Positions 31,261 to 42,951 of a DNA stretch of 64,000 nt are shown piece by piece. A program made the position numbers and the translations under genes. This DNA is from Petrolisthes cinctipes (lineage: Eukaryota; Arthropoda; Malacostraca; Decapoda; Porcellanidae): the NCBI GenBank assembly GCA_033782935.1, contig JAWQEG010000630.1, forward strand, positions 310,001 through 374,000. The letters are read 5' to 3'. Position 1 is the stretch's first letter; each line of letters opens with the position of its first letter. The notes below the pieces were generated by a model. That model was not told the DNA's origin. It searched no databases and saw only the letters and a program-made list of their open reading frames with translations.

Positions 31261-31874
31261 GATAGCAGTAGACACACGTGGAGGCTGAAGTCACCTGACC
31301 GAATATAAGCGGCAGGCTTTGACGGTACGCAGAATGAGAGGAAAAAGCATATTTAAGCAAGGTAGTGCATGCCCAGGTAGGCTAGTGCGACGGAGATTAG
31401 TTGTGATTGGCTGGCAGCCATACGGAGGTGGAGTTTAATAAGATAGAAAATGTATAGGATGGGTAGAAGCCAGAGTAAAGGGTTGGATTCACTACAGGGT
31501 ACTGGTTGTTCCCTTATCATAATAGTACAGCGACGTTGTCACCTGTCAAGGAGTGCCACAGGCATAATACAGCTTCATTTGTTCTTCCCTATTCTGAAAC
31601 ATGAAAAAAATACCGAAATCGCAGAGCTTTGATGATAATGGTGCTACAAAACTTGTAGGTTTTTGTTGAGTGGCGGGTTTTCTTCTAAGGTTGCAGAGGA
31701 ATAGTTTAACCACAAAGAACCCAAGTCGGGTCTTCTCATTTAGGTTTTTGTCGTAAGATTTTATTGTTAGAGATAATCTTAAATAATGTTGGCAATATTT
31801 TTTTTTATGATAATCCCAACTCTAGTGAACTGTTTGTTCACGGTACTTTGACAAGGTTAGGTCCCGGTAGTCTG

Positions 31875-32111
31875 TGTTACGTCGAGATGTAACACCACTA
31901 TTAAATAGGGGTAGTCAAGATGTTAGTGAAGATGTTCTATTCACTTGGGGTAATGGCAAGTCAAGTAGTCTCTCTCTTTTATTACATTACAGGGTTATTA
32001 CATGACTAAACAAATAATAAAAATAAAGTCATTGCTTCCTTCAGGTTGCATATTGCATATGAAGCTTTATAGCTAACCTGGAAAGCCAAACTAACATACA
32101 ATCATGTAACA
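31875..32111 (-). repeat. LTR (3' LTR of the minus-strand element)
   Basis: 237 bp, differing from the partner at 33,146-33,382 by only a few bases (for example GTCGAGATG versus GTCGTGATG), which suggests a recent insertion. Confidence 0.9.
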
Positions 32112-33145
32112 CCTCCCTCCCTAAAAGAACGAAATTTCCCGTGAGAAATTTCGGCCTTTTTACAATCTCGAGGGGAAATAGATTACATGTCATAGAAAAG
32201 ATGAAAAGATTACATAAAAAGATGACATGCCTCTCACAGTGTAGGAGAAGAGCATGGTGCAGTTGGACCAGTTGCTTGGAAATACCAAAAGGGATAGTGT
32301 TACGCCTGTGTGTTTTCCAAATGCCAAGATTTCCAGCCCTCCCATAACTTTTACGTTTCCTGTATGTTTTCCTTATGCGAAGATGTCCAGCCAATCCCAC
32401 CACGACAGCGACAGCGACAACAACGACCAATAATCAACAATCACCACTAATCACCAAAACCACCAATAACCAATAATCACCAAAACCACCAATGCGACAG
32501 CGAGCGCCAATAATCACCAAAACCACCCATGCGACAGCGAGCGCAACAGGGCTGGACACTATCTCCACCAAAGGCACAGGAAACTCAGGGACAGGTATAC
32601 TGGGGCTAGGAAACACGGCACTGGAAACTCAGGGACAGGGTGTTATCTTCACCCTCTTGTGGTCCTGGGAACTGGTATACACTCCACAGCATCAAGGAAG
32701 ATCACTGTTCCCAGTCCAAGCTGTCAAGTAGGCAAGCACTGACACATATCATTCCTATTCGTCCGCCAATGCTATTTTAACCCAGTACCCAGGGAGCATT
32801 GTTACGTGACATGAGGAGAACTACGAGTCTTATACACAGCTCGTCCCCTTCAGGGTCTTCCAGGCAAGGATAGTGTTGTATCCCTCTGCTTCAACATCAG
32901 CATTTTCTTCCAGTCAAATTGATCTTCATCAGCAAACATTTCGACATCCTTGATCATGCGGTCAATGTCCAAGGTAGTTGAAAAGATCTGGTTCCTTTTG
33001 TAGGGATGACACTGTTGGCATCAAAGGGAACACAAAGAACGAAGAGAGAGACAACAAAACTACAAAGAACGAAGAGAGAGACAACAAACTACTGACTGCA
33101 CATTACCCCGACATCTTGACTACCATCCTGGCAGGGTCGCCATTT

Positions 33146-33382
33146 TGTTACGTCGTGATGTAACACCACTATTAAATAGGGGTAGTCAAGATGTTAGTGA
33201 AGATGTTCTATTCACTTGGGGTAATGGCAAGTCAAGTAGTCTCTCTCTTTTATTACATTACAGGGTTATTACATGACTAAACAAATAATACAAATAAAGT
33301 CATTGCTTCCTTCAGGTTGCATATTGCATATGAAGCTTTATAGCTAACCTGGAAAGCCAAACTAACATACAATCATGTAACA
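33146..33382 (-). repeat. LTR (5' LTR of the minus-strand element)
   Basis: 237 bp partner of 31,875-32,111; followed on the minus strand by AAAA and the TGG-starting putative primer site. Confidence 0.9.
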
Positions 33383-33449
33383 TCTGCCACTGTTAGATTC
33401 CGGTAATCTGCCTAAATCAAGTCCCGATTGCATAATCACTAAAATGCTC

Positions 33450-33712
33450 TGCACTCCCTCACCAATTTGGAGAACGAGTGGCCGAGCAGAATTTTAAGGA
33501 GTAACCGGCTCAAACTTCACAACTCTCGTACACCGCACCATATGGTCGGCGCGTGTTTATATATCTATTGATCGTGTATATGTGTTTTTTTTATAATATA
33601 TATATACCATATGGAGCGGTATATGCGAGTTGTGTACTTGAGCCAGTTACCCCTTAATTAAAATTCGACTCGGGACACTTGTTAAAAAAATTGGTGTGGG
33701 AGTAGAGTACAG
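33450..33712. mobile_element. Palindromic element of about 260 bp
   Basis: CACTCCCTCACCAATTT...AACCGGCTCAA...ACCATATGG on the left pairs with ACCATATGG...TTGAGCCAGTTACC...AAATTGGTGTGGGAGT on the right; the central part is AT-rich (TATA runs). Likely a foldback MITE; no duplication identified. Confidence 0.65.
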
Positions 33713-33737
33713 TTGGTGAATTTGTCTAGGTAGTCTG

Positions 33738-33885
33738 CCAAAGCGAGGTTTGGTTAGGTCAGGTATTGACATTTCAAAAACTTGGCTCGGGTTTTGTGTA
33801 AAAAAAAAAAAAAAAATAGCAAAAATTGGAAAACCCGAGCCAAAATTCGGCTATATTTGGCTCGGGGTTTCCAATTTAACAGTTT
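33738..33885. repeat. Single copy of the minisatellite pair found at 45.5-46.5 kb
   Basis: GGTAGTCTGCC, GGTTTGGTTAGGTCAGG and the hairpin AACCCGAGCC...GGCTCGGGGTTT occur in the same relative order as, but on the opposite strand to, 45,516-45,900. A poly(A) stretch of 17 lies within it. Confidence 0.7.
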
Positions 33886-34534
33886 CTTTCATTTCACATT
33901 TCTTGAATAGTTCTTTAGTCACTCAATAAGCTTTCCCCCAATCAAAACCCTGATATCCCAAGCTCTCCCCCAAGACTGTTGAAGAAAGTTTAATGTGTAC
34001 AGCTGGACAGAAAAACAGACAGACAGAATCAATCATTAAGTTAAATTTTTAGTGTAAAGTTCTGACATATTTTTTGGCGGTGAATGACACATTGTAGGGT
34101 TCTTGAACCAACTACTAATATGAGTGTGGTGGCTAGGTGTGGTGGAGGTGTGGAGAAGGTGGCACAGTTCACAAAAGCTTCCCCTCACAGATGCCGTAAA
34201 GTAACCTCGCCATAAGTGATATCTGAAATTATGAAATACAGTAATGAGAAAACTGATTTATAGTGTATGAATTTATATCAGCATTGTTGAAACAGAAACA
34301 TATTACAAATACAGCTGTCTCATTCTCTGGTAAAGGTTGTTAATGTACTTAAATATTCATATACATATTAATTAGTTCATTACCATCATGATATTAGAGT
34401 AAAAGTGAGGCTAATGGGTATGACTAAATCCATCTCTTATAATGTAGTTGAGAATTCTATGACAATGTATCTATAAGTAGTGGATGTAGCACATACAGTT
34501 GTTTGTGTTTAATGTATCTTAAGCCATGACTGGA

Positions 34535-34697
34535 TTAAGGGAGAAATTTTGTGTTGGTAAATCTGGAGCAACTGAATCCTCCAAACTATTCCAAGCAACA
34601 GAATACACCATTATTTTTGCTCTTCTGGTCCTGTTTCCTGACATACTTTGGAGGAATCAAGGCACTCCAATGTAAGAAAAAAGAATTACCCCCTTAA
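34535..34697 (+). mobile_element. TTAA MITE, complete copy (155 bp)
   Basis: TTAA at 34,535-34,538 and 34,694-34,697; ends GGGAGAAATTTTGTGTTGG and GAATTACCCCC. Same family as 17,529-17,687 and the broken copies at 4,945 and 6,205. No coding capacity. Confidence 0.8.
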
Positions 34698-35042
34698 AGA
34701 GTGAGGCAAGGGTAGCCCTAAATCACATATGTTACAGACGATTGTGTAATTTGCTGATACTGTATATTAAAATAGGTATAGGAAGGCTTTGAATCATTAA
34801 AACATCACTATTGTCATATAAGAGTTGTGTTGTAACATTAACTCAACTTACTGCATGTACAAGATAAATATTATGTATTCTGTGTGGTAACACATACTAC
34901 TATAAGCAAAGACTTTAAATGCTGAGGAACAAAGTTAATATTATTCCTAGTAGTCATACCTGCCATATTCAACAGGGTCATTATGGAGTCGTGTGAGGAG
35001 GGCTGCCAGGTCACGTGGATGGTAGTGGTGGGCATTAATGTA

Positions 35043-35290
35043 GGAATGTGGAGGCAGATATTTAGTGTAATCTGCACCTGTAGCATAGTGTAGTTTAGTG
35101 ATGGTAATCATAGTATACTGTAGGTAAAATCACTTATTAATGTAATAATGTGGAGGCAGATATTTACTGTAATCTGCACCTGTAAGACGTGTAATCTGCA
35201 CATGCACTTGCATCTGCATCTGCACCTGTAGCATAGTGTAGTTTAGTGATGGTAATCATAGTACAGTATATGGTAGGTAAAATCACTTAT
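35043..35290. repeat. Two-copy tandem repeat
   Basis: GTGGAGGCAGATATTTA...GTAATCTGCACCTGTA and GCATAGTGTAGTTTAGTGAT...GGTAAAATCACTTATT each occur twice (first near 35,048, second near 35,150), with an extra CATCTGCA/CACTTGCA-type expansion in the second copy. Confidence 0.8.
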
Positions 35291-35369
35291 TTAAAAAGAG
35301 AAAATAAAACAGGTCAGATAAACACAGAGTAACGTGTGTAATAAATTTCAAAGTAAACCTCTACCCTCT

Positions 35370-35450
35370 AATTAGTGATAGTGGTATAATTTTAAGCACC
35401 TGGATTTGCAATCAGAGTATCTGGGTTTGATTCCCAGGTGGAGTTCTCTG
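35370..35450 (+). ncRNA. tRNA-like sequence (degenerate tRNA or SINE head)
   Basis: CTGGGTTTGATTCCCAG forms a perfect 5-bp T-arm with a 7-nt loop that fits the B box (GGTTTGATTCC). Upstream, GATTTGCAATC gives an anticodon-like loop, TTTGCAA. The anticodon stem has mismatches and I cannot pair the acceptor ends, so it is not a normal tRNA gene. A tRNA-derived SINE is the likelier reading. Confidence 0.4.
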
Positions 35451-36526
35451 AAGCTCTTATTACTAAAATACTTTTTTCAAGCAAAAGGCTCTTCATCACT
35501 CAGTTTGTATTATTCTGCAATACAAATTGCATGAAGAAAATCCTTTTCCTCAAAGAAATTTAATAATACGACCCTTAAGATACATAACAGGGAAGTGCAC
35601 ATCAAAACATAGAATACAGTATAATTATGTATAAACAAAAGTATAAAGTGCTTTCAGCCTCTTGAAATTCAATATACAATTAGTTCATTGTTGTATTCAA
35701 ACCATGATAATATGTGTAATACAGTACCTTGGTAAAGTGATGGAATATATAGACTTAAACGTTTCCCCAGTACTACACCTAACCTTTTCAGTGTGATGAT
35801 AGCATAAAACTTTACTGTGGCTGTGACACAACTTGGTGCAGTGGAAGCACTTTTACTTCACTTATAATATCAAGGTTGCTTAACATTAACCTTATGTGAA
35901 CAAGTGCCCTCTTATATTCTCAGTATGGCTATATTATACCGTGTATAATCTAACTCAGTGAAAGTTATTTATATTATTAACCTGGCTAATGTCCTGTAAT
36001 TTGATCATCATATCTATGAGCTTAATATTTTCAATTACTTCTGAATTCTGTATAGAAGAATAATGATTATGCCAAAGAAGACATGTACCAATTATACTAC
36101 ATACAGTATTTATTCTCAGAATTGTTCAATATCTCTTCATCACATGTAATCCTATATATACAGTACACATGGGAAATGGGTTAGTTAGACCAAACTGCTA
36201 TGAGTAAGCCTTATTTTACAGCCATAACTCTAGCTCAGTAGTTCTGCCTGGGAACCTAATCTCAATCATCTCTTAAAGAAACTGCTGAGTGGCGTGGGAG
36301 ATACGGTGTTGGGTCAGAGGGTTATCAAGGAAGTTGTTCACTTCCGATAAGCTTAGCCTCCTATCAGATAACAGGAGTATAGTAGACACTGACTATTATC
36401 CACACTGAATTACCACCACTACCCATCTTCCCTGAACACTGACTTAATACTACCCACAACTATTTATATCTCTGAACAGACTTACTATTACCCACACTGA
36501 CATAACCACTATTTATATCCTTGAAT
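35451..36526. other. AT-rich stretch without recognised genes
   Basis: No long frame, array or inverted repeat noticed. Confidence 0.55.
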
Positions 36527-39500
36527 AATCCAATGGAACTGTCGAAGTCTTAGAGCTAGATTAAATGAACTCAAACTTTTGGCCTGTTCTTACGCTGCCG
36601 ATATTATTGCCCTTCACTGATGTGCCCTGTAATTTTCCTCTGGAAAGTGTCGCTTGCAGAGTAAAATTCGGTGGCACCTACCTGACTATCTGTTCTGTCT
36701 ACTGTCATCCTGACACGGTAACTTATGATGATGTTTTTGATCTACAGGACAGTCTGCCCCGTAGAAAATTAATTGTTGGAGATTTTAATGCTCATCATAC
36801 GTTATGGGGTTCCCTGCAGGATGATAGAAAGGGGGAACAGATGGCTAGGCTAATCAGTGATTCCAATTTGGTTCTTGTGAACGACGGTAGTCCGACGAAA
36901 GTTAACAATAATACTGGTAATTTTAGCATCCTTGACCTATCTCTGGTCTCCCCATCAATTGCAGCCTCATGCCAGTGGCTACCCATTAATGACTCATTGG
37001 GAAGCGACCATTTTCCTATTTTGATTAAATTTAAAAGCGACACTATTACAGAGCCTTCAGCACCTAAATTTAACGTTAAAAAAGCAGACTGAGTGTTCTT
37101 CACAAAGGGTGTCAATATTGAAATTGTTGGAGAAATCATTGATGATAAAGTAAAGAGTATTAAACATAATGTCCTCAAAGCCGCAATGGCAACAATTCCT
37201 AAGATTTCGATAGATAGCGCAAAGCATAGAGTTCCATGGTGGACGTCAGATTGCAGCAGGGTACTGTGAGAGAGGAATAGAGCCTACAGGCTTTTCAAAA
37301 ATCACATTAGTGATGAGAACTTTTGCAAGTATAAACTTGCGAGAGCTAGGGCTCGTAGAACCATCAGACAAGCCAAACGAGACTCCTGGCGATGCTTTGT
37401 CTCTAGAATTAATAATGAAACACCAATATCCCAAGTCTGGTCCACTGTGAAAAAATTAAATAAGAAAAAAATACCTAATATAATTACCAACATCTCATAT
37501 AATATCATCAACTATGATGAACCTAGAGACATTGCTAACGCCCTCGCCAGGCAGTTCTCTTTTGCTAGCAGCTCTGAAAATACCATCCAGCTTTCCTGCC
37601 CATCAAGGAAGCATCAGAGCTGCAGCATATTGACTTTGCCACAGGAGATTAATTAGATTACAACAGTGATCTAACAATGCAAGAGCTTGTCCAAGCCCTA
37701 GGAGCCTGTAGTGGGACATCCCCAGGACCCGATGAGATTCGGTATGAGATGATAAAGCATCTTGATCATGGTTCCATGATCAAGATGTTGCAAGTGTTTA
37801 ACGAGATTTGGAGGGGTCACACCTTTCCAAACTCGTGGCACTTTGAACATGTCATTCCCATACCGAAAGGAAGGGGGGACCCCAGATCGACTACATCGTA
37901 TTGCCCTATTGCGCTCACAAGTTGCTTATGCAAGGTCATGGAACGAATTGTTAATCGTAGGCTATTGCATTTTTTAAATTCCAGGAATTTGCTGGTTGAC
38001 GAGCAGTGTGGCTTCTGTAAAGGTCGCCAGACGCTCGATCAGCTAGTAAAAAACTGGAAATTCAAATTCAAGAGGCATTTGCCAAAAAACATCTTTTGAT
38101 TGCAGTATTTTTAGATATTGAAAAAGCCTACGACAAGACGTGGCGACATGGCCTCCTCAGAAAACTATATGCGATGGGATTACGCGGTAACCTGCCCTTT
38201 TTTGTTAAAAATTTCATTTCTGACAGAACTTTCTCTGTCAAGCTTTTTTTTCGGAAACAGCCACTTTCTCGGACATATTTGTCCAGGCAAACGGGTCCCC
38301 CAGGGGAGTGTTCTGTCTCCGACCTTATTTCTATGTATGATCAATGACATTCTACCAGCTCATCCTCGAAATCTTAAATACTCACTGTACGCCGATGACT
38401 GTGCAATATGGCATTCCAGCTGTAATGCAGAGTTTTCGGCAACTCGGATCCAATTGGCACTGGATTTGATTCACAATTGGGGCCTCCAGTGGGGTTTTAA
38501 GTTTTCAATAAGAAAGAGTGTATGGGTGATATTCACTCATAGGAAAAAGCCAGACGTCCGGCTGACTATCGGTGACAACCCCCTACCTATTCAAAATTCA
38601 ACTAAATTTCTTGGACTGCATTTTGACAGTCGACTGACATGGCGAGTCCATGTCAGTCAGTTAAAAACTAAATGCCTAAAAGCACTTAATTTGCTGAAGT
38701 GCATTTCTGGTACCCAATGGGGAGCAGATAGGAAGTAATTGCTAATGCTATATAAAGCCTTGATTAGATCTAGAGTAGATTATGGGTCAATAGTGTATGG
38801 TTTGGCATCTGATTCTGTGTTGAAAGGTTTGGATGTAGTGCACAATGTGTGTTTGCATGTGTGTCTTGGACCCTATGTTGCACTCGAATCGAGCATCTAG
38901 AAGTGGAGTCACAAGTGCTTCCCCTCCGTCTGAGACGAGATCAACAATCCAGGGTGCCGAGTCATCTTCCCAGGAATGCCTTGCTACGGCAACTGCACCC
39001 GGGGGGCCATGGCGCTAGGCCCCTGGCAGAGGGACCGAGTCATCCGTCCGGGAACCACTGAGCCCCAGGGCACTGGCGTGAGGCCAAGGGGAACCAGACC
39101 CCAAGTTCAGGTACCTGGGGATCTGAGTCATCCTCCCGGTAATGCCTTGGTGGGGCATTTGCAACCGGGGGGCCAAGGCGATAGGCCCCCGGAAGAGCCG
39201 AGTTATCCGCCTGGGCATCGCTTGGCCCCGGAGGGCACTGGCGTGAGGTCCCTCAGAGCAAGGCTCCACGACCTCGTAAAGTGTGTGTGTATAGAATTAT
39301 CAACAATCGAATCCCTGGTTTTAGTAAACATTGCACCCTGGGTAACACCCCCTTTTACTATTGTGGACTCCTGGTTACCAGGGGTTAAATTCCGGGTGCC
39401 GGAGGTGGAGGTACACCAGAGGTTTCGAGAGATAATTATTAAACATCTTCAATATTTTCATCTGTATACCGACGGCTCCAAGACGGATGAATGTGTGGGT

Positions 39501-40270
39501 GCAGGTGTGTGGTCGACCGAATGCCAGTTGAGATTCAGACTGCCGAATCATACATCGATTTTCCTTTGCTGAACTTTTTGCTATTAATAAAGCTTTGGAT
39601 TTTGCCCTATCGACGACCCACGATAGGATAGTTATATTTACTGATTCATTAAGTTCACTTAAAACTATTAAATCCTTGAATACTACTAACAATGAAATAC
39701 AGGGTAATATATCATTAGTAAGCTGTTTTGTGCCAATAAATCAATCAAGCTAATATGGGTACCTTCACATTATGGTATCTATGGCAATGAACAGGCTGAT
39801 ATACTAGCCGGGTCAACTGTTGATCTGGACCTTAGTATAGTTCGTACGGATCTCAGGTGTTTTGTTTCCCTCATTAAATCTCGAATTCCTCTCCTGTGGC
39901 AAAGGCAGTGGACCAGACTAAACATCAGTAATAAAGTTAAAACAATTATAGAACCCTGGGCTACGTCATCATGGTGTAACCGTAGGGACGAGGTGGTGTT
40001 GGCCCGTCTCAGGGTCAATGCCACCAGATTAACCCACCTCGATCCCTATATCAATAGAATTTTTCCACCCATGTGCCCTTCATGTAATATAATAATGTCC
40101 ATCTCACACATACTAATTTTTTGTGTAAAGTATGAGGGTCATCGAGAAAAAATTAAACAATATAACAATATTTCAGACTTAAAAAATGGCTCTCACCATC
40201 GAAAATATTCTATCAGATGATAAGAATATTATAAACAAACTGATGAGTTTTCTGAGGGAGAAAAAACTTT
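36527..40270 (+). pseudogene. I-type non-LTR retrotransposon with RNase H (degraded)
   Basis: Order of domains: endonuclease (IQWNCRSLRARLNELKLL at 36,527; then a deletion near 36,620 removing about 45 residues including the catalytic Glu region; VGDFNAHHTLWG; SLGSDHFPILIKF), reverse transcriptase (GTSPGPDEIRYEMIKHLDH, YCPIALTSCLCKVMERI, motif A LDIEKAYDKTWRHGLLRKL, motif B VPQGSVLSPTLF, motif C YADDCAIW), then RNase H (LYTDGSKTDECVGAGVW, ELFAINKALDFA, FTDSLSSL, SHYGIYGNEQADILAG in broken frames) and a C-terminal CPSCNIIMSISHILIFC knuckle. An RNase H placed after RT is typical of I-like elements. Several frameshifts and stops make it inactive. From 37,666 onward it belongs to the left arm of the large inverted repeat and is copied at 57,918-60,522. 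Confidence 0.85.
38940..39270 (+). repeat. GC-rich minisatellite inside the I-type element
   Basis: Diverged units contain GGCATTTGCA-like/CGGCAACTGCACCCGGGG, GGCCCC and GAGTCATCC; about 80-90 bp per unit, roughly three to four units. It lies between reverse transcriptase and RNase H and is far richer in G/C than the surroundings. Present at the mirror position 58,918-59,248. Confidence 0.8.
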
Positions 40271-40967
40271 ATGACTTTATATAGATTGATATAATAAAAT
40301 GGAACCATTGGCTTAATGACCTTTGGCTATATGCCACTTGTGGATAGCCAATGAATCCAACAAGCTAAGCTAATCGTTCTGGCGCTCTCCCTGACCGGTG
40401 TGGGCCTAAGGGCCATATTCCTAGACCTTCGCAAATGCGATGACCACGATGTAAATACTACCGTGATGATGGTTGTCGCGATCGCACTTGCCCGTATTCC
40501 AAGTGGTGTTGGTAGCGCTTAGCAAAGGCCAGGCGCTAACCCCAGCAGCAGGGGTACCAATGTATGGGAAACGAGATGAAAGAAGTGAATGAAATGTAAT
40601 ATACCGTCTTATTAGAGTTATCTTGATGTTTTCAACACTTAATATACAAGTACACGGCATAATTTTCTTTCTAAAGTGGCCAAAAATGTAGTTAGATGTA
40701 AAATAAATAATAAAACAATGGAATCACCGATGGCCAGCCTGTTTTATACGCTAAGAAAGCAGGCATCGTTACAAACTGTAATGTAAATAGAGTGGAATTA
40801 TCTTTATCCCGTACTGCTTTACTCTCTTACCGACTAATTGTCAACATGAGTGGATTGTACTGAATATATAGTAAATATTAAATGCAACACATCCATTATT
40901 TGATCACCTATCACTGAAAAAGGGATATTTGTAGCACTGCTGTATGTAAACAAAGCAGCATGGTACC

Positions 40968-41535
40968 CATAATTAATTTTATATTAATGCAATTTAAAGT
41001 AAGAACAGGATATAATTTTATATTCTTTTATGTATGATGTACAGTATTAATCTAATATATTAACTTTTTCCATGTAGTTGCCAAGATAAAAAGAACTATG
41101 AGAAAATAGTTATAACATTAGTGAGAATATTTATTGACTATTTATTAAGGTGATATTTTTGCCATAATTAATTTTATATTAATGCAATTTAAAGTAAGAA
41201 CAGGATATAATTTTATATTCTTTTATGTATGATGTACAGTATTAATCTAATATATTAACTTTTTCCATGTAGTTGCCAAGATAAAAAGAACTATGAGAAA
41301 ATAGTTATAACATTAGTGAGAATATTTATTGACTATTTATTAAGGTGATATTTTTGCCATAATTAATTTTATATTAATGCAATTTATAGTAAGAACAGGA
41401 TATAATTTTATATTTTATGTATGATGAGAACGTCTCTCTGAAATATATTAACTTTTTTCATGGAGTTGCCAAAATATTGGAGTCAAAGATAACAAGTACA
41501 GAGAAACACAGTTATAACATTAAAGAGAATATTTA
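40968..41535. repeat. 195-bp tandem repeat, three copies
   Basis: CATAATTAATTTTATATTAA starts at 40,968, 41,163 and 41,358. The first two copies are almost identical; the third is diverged and shortened. It lies just inside the left end of the Harbinger element. Confidence 0.92.
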
Positions 41536-41769
41536 TTGCTGTTACACCCTTTGTGTCATTGGGACTATAAAACTGTTGCATGGATAAATAATTATCAATA
41601 TCCTTTCAATGTCCAAAAAATACAAATACAAATAAACCATAGAGTTATTATTTGGATTGGTCAAAACTATAACCAAATACAGTGAGCACAAAGTAAATAT
41701 ATACAGCTTCATATTAATGCATGCACTTGAAATTGAGTATATGAAAGAAAAAATAGAAAATCTCAAAGG

Positions 41770-42951
41770 TTACCAGGAATTTAATGAAGTATGTGAAGTA
41801 GATGAATTCACCAGGTATGACTGACAAGCATATCCACAGTACCTGCCTTCCTCTAGTGCATCACAAAGTCTAGACTCATTTAATATTCGTGAATCATGTG
41901 CAATCCCTGGCCAGTTTACTGCTATATTAGTGAATTTAAGGGAGGCATCACAAACACCCATGATATGAATAGAAAAGTACCCCTTCCTGCAGCGGTATAT
42001 CTCTGCATCCTGCCCCCCAGCCAATGACACCTGGCATTCCTGCAAAGTCAGAGAATTGCTGCATTATTTCTCCTTCACTGGCTGGATTAGGGAACTTGAT
42101 GTACTCTCGGGCAAGTGATGCAATTGCTATGCATACGTTCTTCACTATCTTGCTGACACTTGGCTGTGACATATCTGTGCAGTCCCCCAATGTCAGCTGG
42201 TAGTTGCCAGTGGCAACATACCTCAGGGTAACCAGCACCTGAAGTTCTGGTGAAATTCGGAGACCTGTAGAGGAAATAAATCACAAACTTCTCTAACACT
42301 GTAAAATAGATGGATACCCCACTACTAAACATACTAAATACTGTGTTCCATTACTGTACTACAAGATAGGTTCTGTATAGTACTCTTTCCCCTGTAATAT
42401 TTGGAGCAAATAGGTAAAAACTATGCTAGAGGTGTTCAGTTTTGTTTTGAAAAGCCTTATTTTTAAAAGTACTCATCTGTCACCCTTATTCACCTAAAGG
42501 TAGCCTCTATAAATTATATACCTTAATTCAGATTATTTCCTTTCCCTTTATATACACTCACAATCACGCTTTTTGGCCAGTTACTAGGTAAGGAACACTC
42601 ATATAATAATAATATTCAACAGGTCAGTGACTAATCTCACTCCCACGTCACCATGTTTAACATTACAGTCACCACCCCAGATACACCTTCATAGTTTGCA
42701 CCCAATCAAATTTTATTCACTAAAATTATATCTACCTCGTCTGTTATTGGAAGTTGGTAGCTGCTCCTGTATTTTCTCAGAAGATCTTGGACACAAACTT
42801 TGGAAAGCCTGTACCTCTCCAGGAATTCTTTGTCAGAGTACAGAGCAAACGGATCTGTTCTCTCAACAAACCTGCGTGTCCGCCTTCCATTTACCTCTTC
42901 CCATTCCGCTATCTCCTCTAGTTCATGAATGTGGTGGCGATAATCAGCCAT
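41770..42951 (-). pseudogene. PIF/Harbinger transposase, degraded, two exons
   Basis: Exon 1 (from 42,951) encodes MADYRHHIHELEEIAEWEEV, then RRFVERTDPFALYSDKEFLE and RYRLSKVCVQDLL, the usual Harbinger N-terminal block. After an intron with acceptor CTCTACAG near 42,266, exon 2 continues LRISPELQVLVTLRYVATGN (helix-turn-helix part) and SQPSVSKIVKNVC, then PGVIG. In family members PGVIG leads into C-I-D-G-T-H with the first catalytic Asp. Here that segment is missing and the frame shifts, resuming at GGQDAEIYRCRKGYFS, GVCDASLKFTNIAVNWPG and HDSRILNESRL. The next expected block, LLGDSGY with the second Asp, is also absent: the sequence runs YCGY directly into ACQSYLV. The frame ends soon after. 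A catalytically competent protein is therefore excluded as read. Confidence 0.88.

Larger units (their letters stand above)
31875..33382 (-). mobile_element. Short non-autonomous LTR retrotransposon (1,508 bp)
   Basis: Two almost identical direct 237-bp LTRs (31,875-32,111 and 33,146-33,382) start TGTTAC and end GTAACA. TCTG is duplicated at 31,871-31,874 and 33,383-33,386. Orientation is minus. The complement of 32,112-32,126 is a purine tract (TTTTAGGGAGGGAGG) directly before the 3' LTR, and a TGGCGACCCTGCCAGG stretch that could bind a tRNA follows the 5' LTR. TATAAA and AATAAA occur in the right order on that strand. The 1,034-bp interior has only short frames and no gag or pol motif, so it depends on another element. 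Confidence 0.88.

Noticed and set aside
32434..32616. Hydrophobic 60-residue frame in the short LTR element as an envelope remnant
   Set aside because: It is produced by CACCAATAATCAC-type repeats; no signal peptide, cleavage site or gag/pol context.
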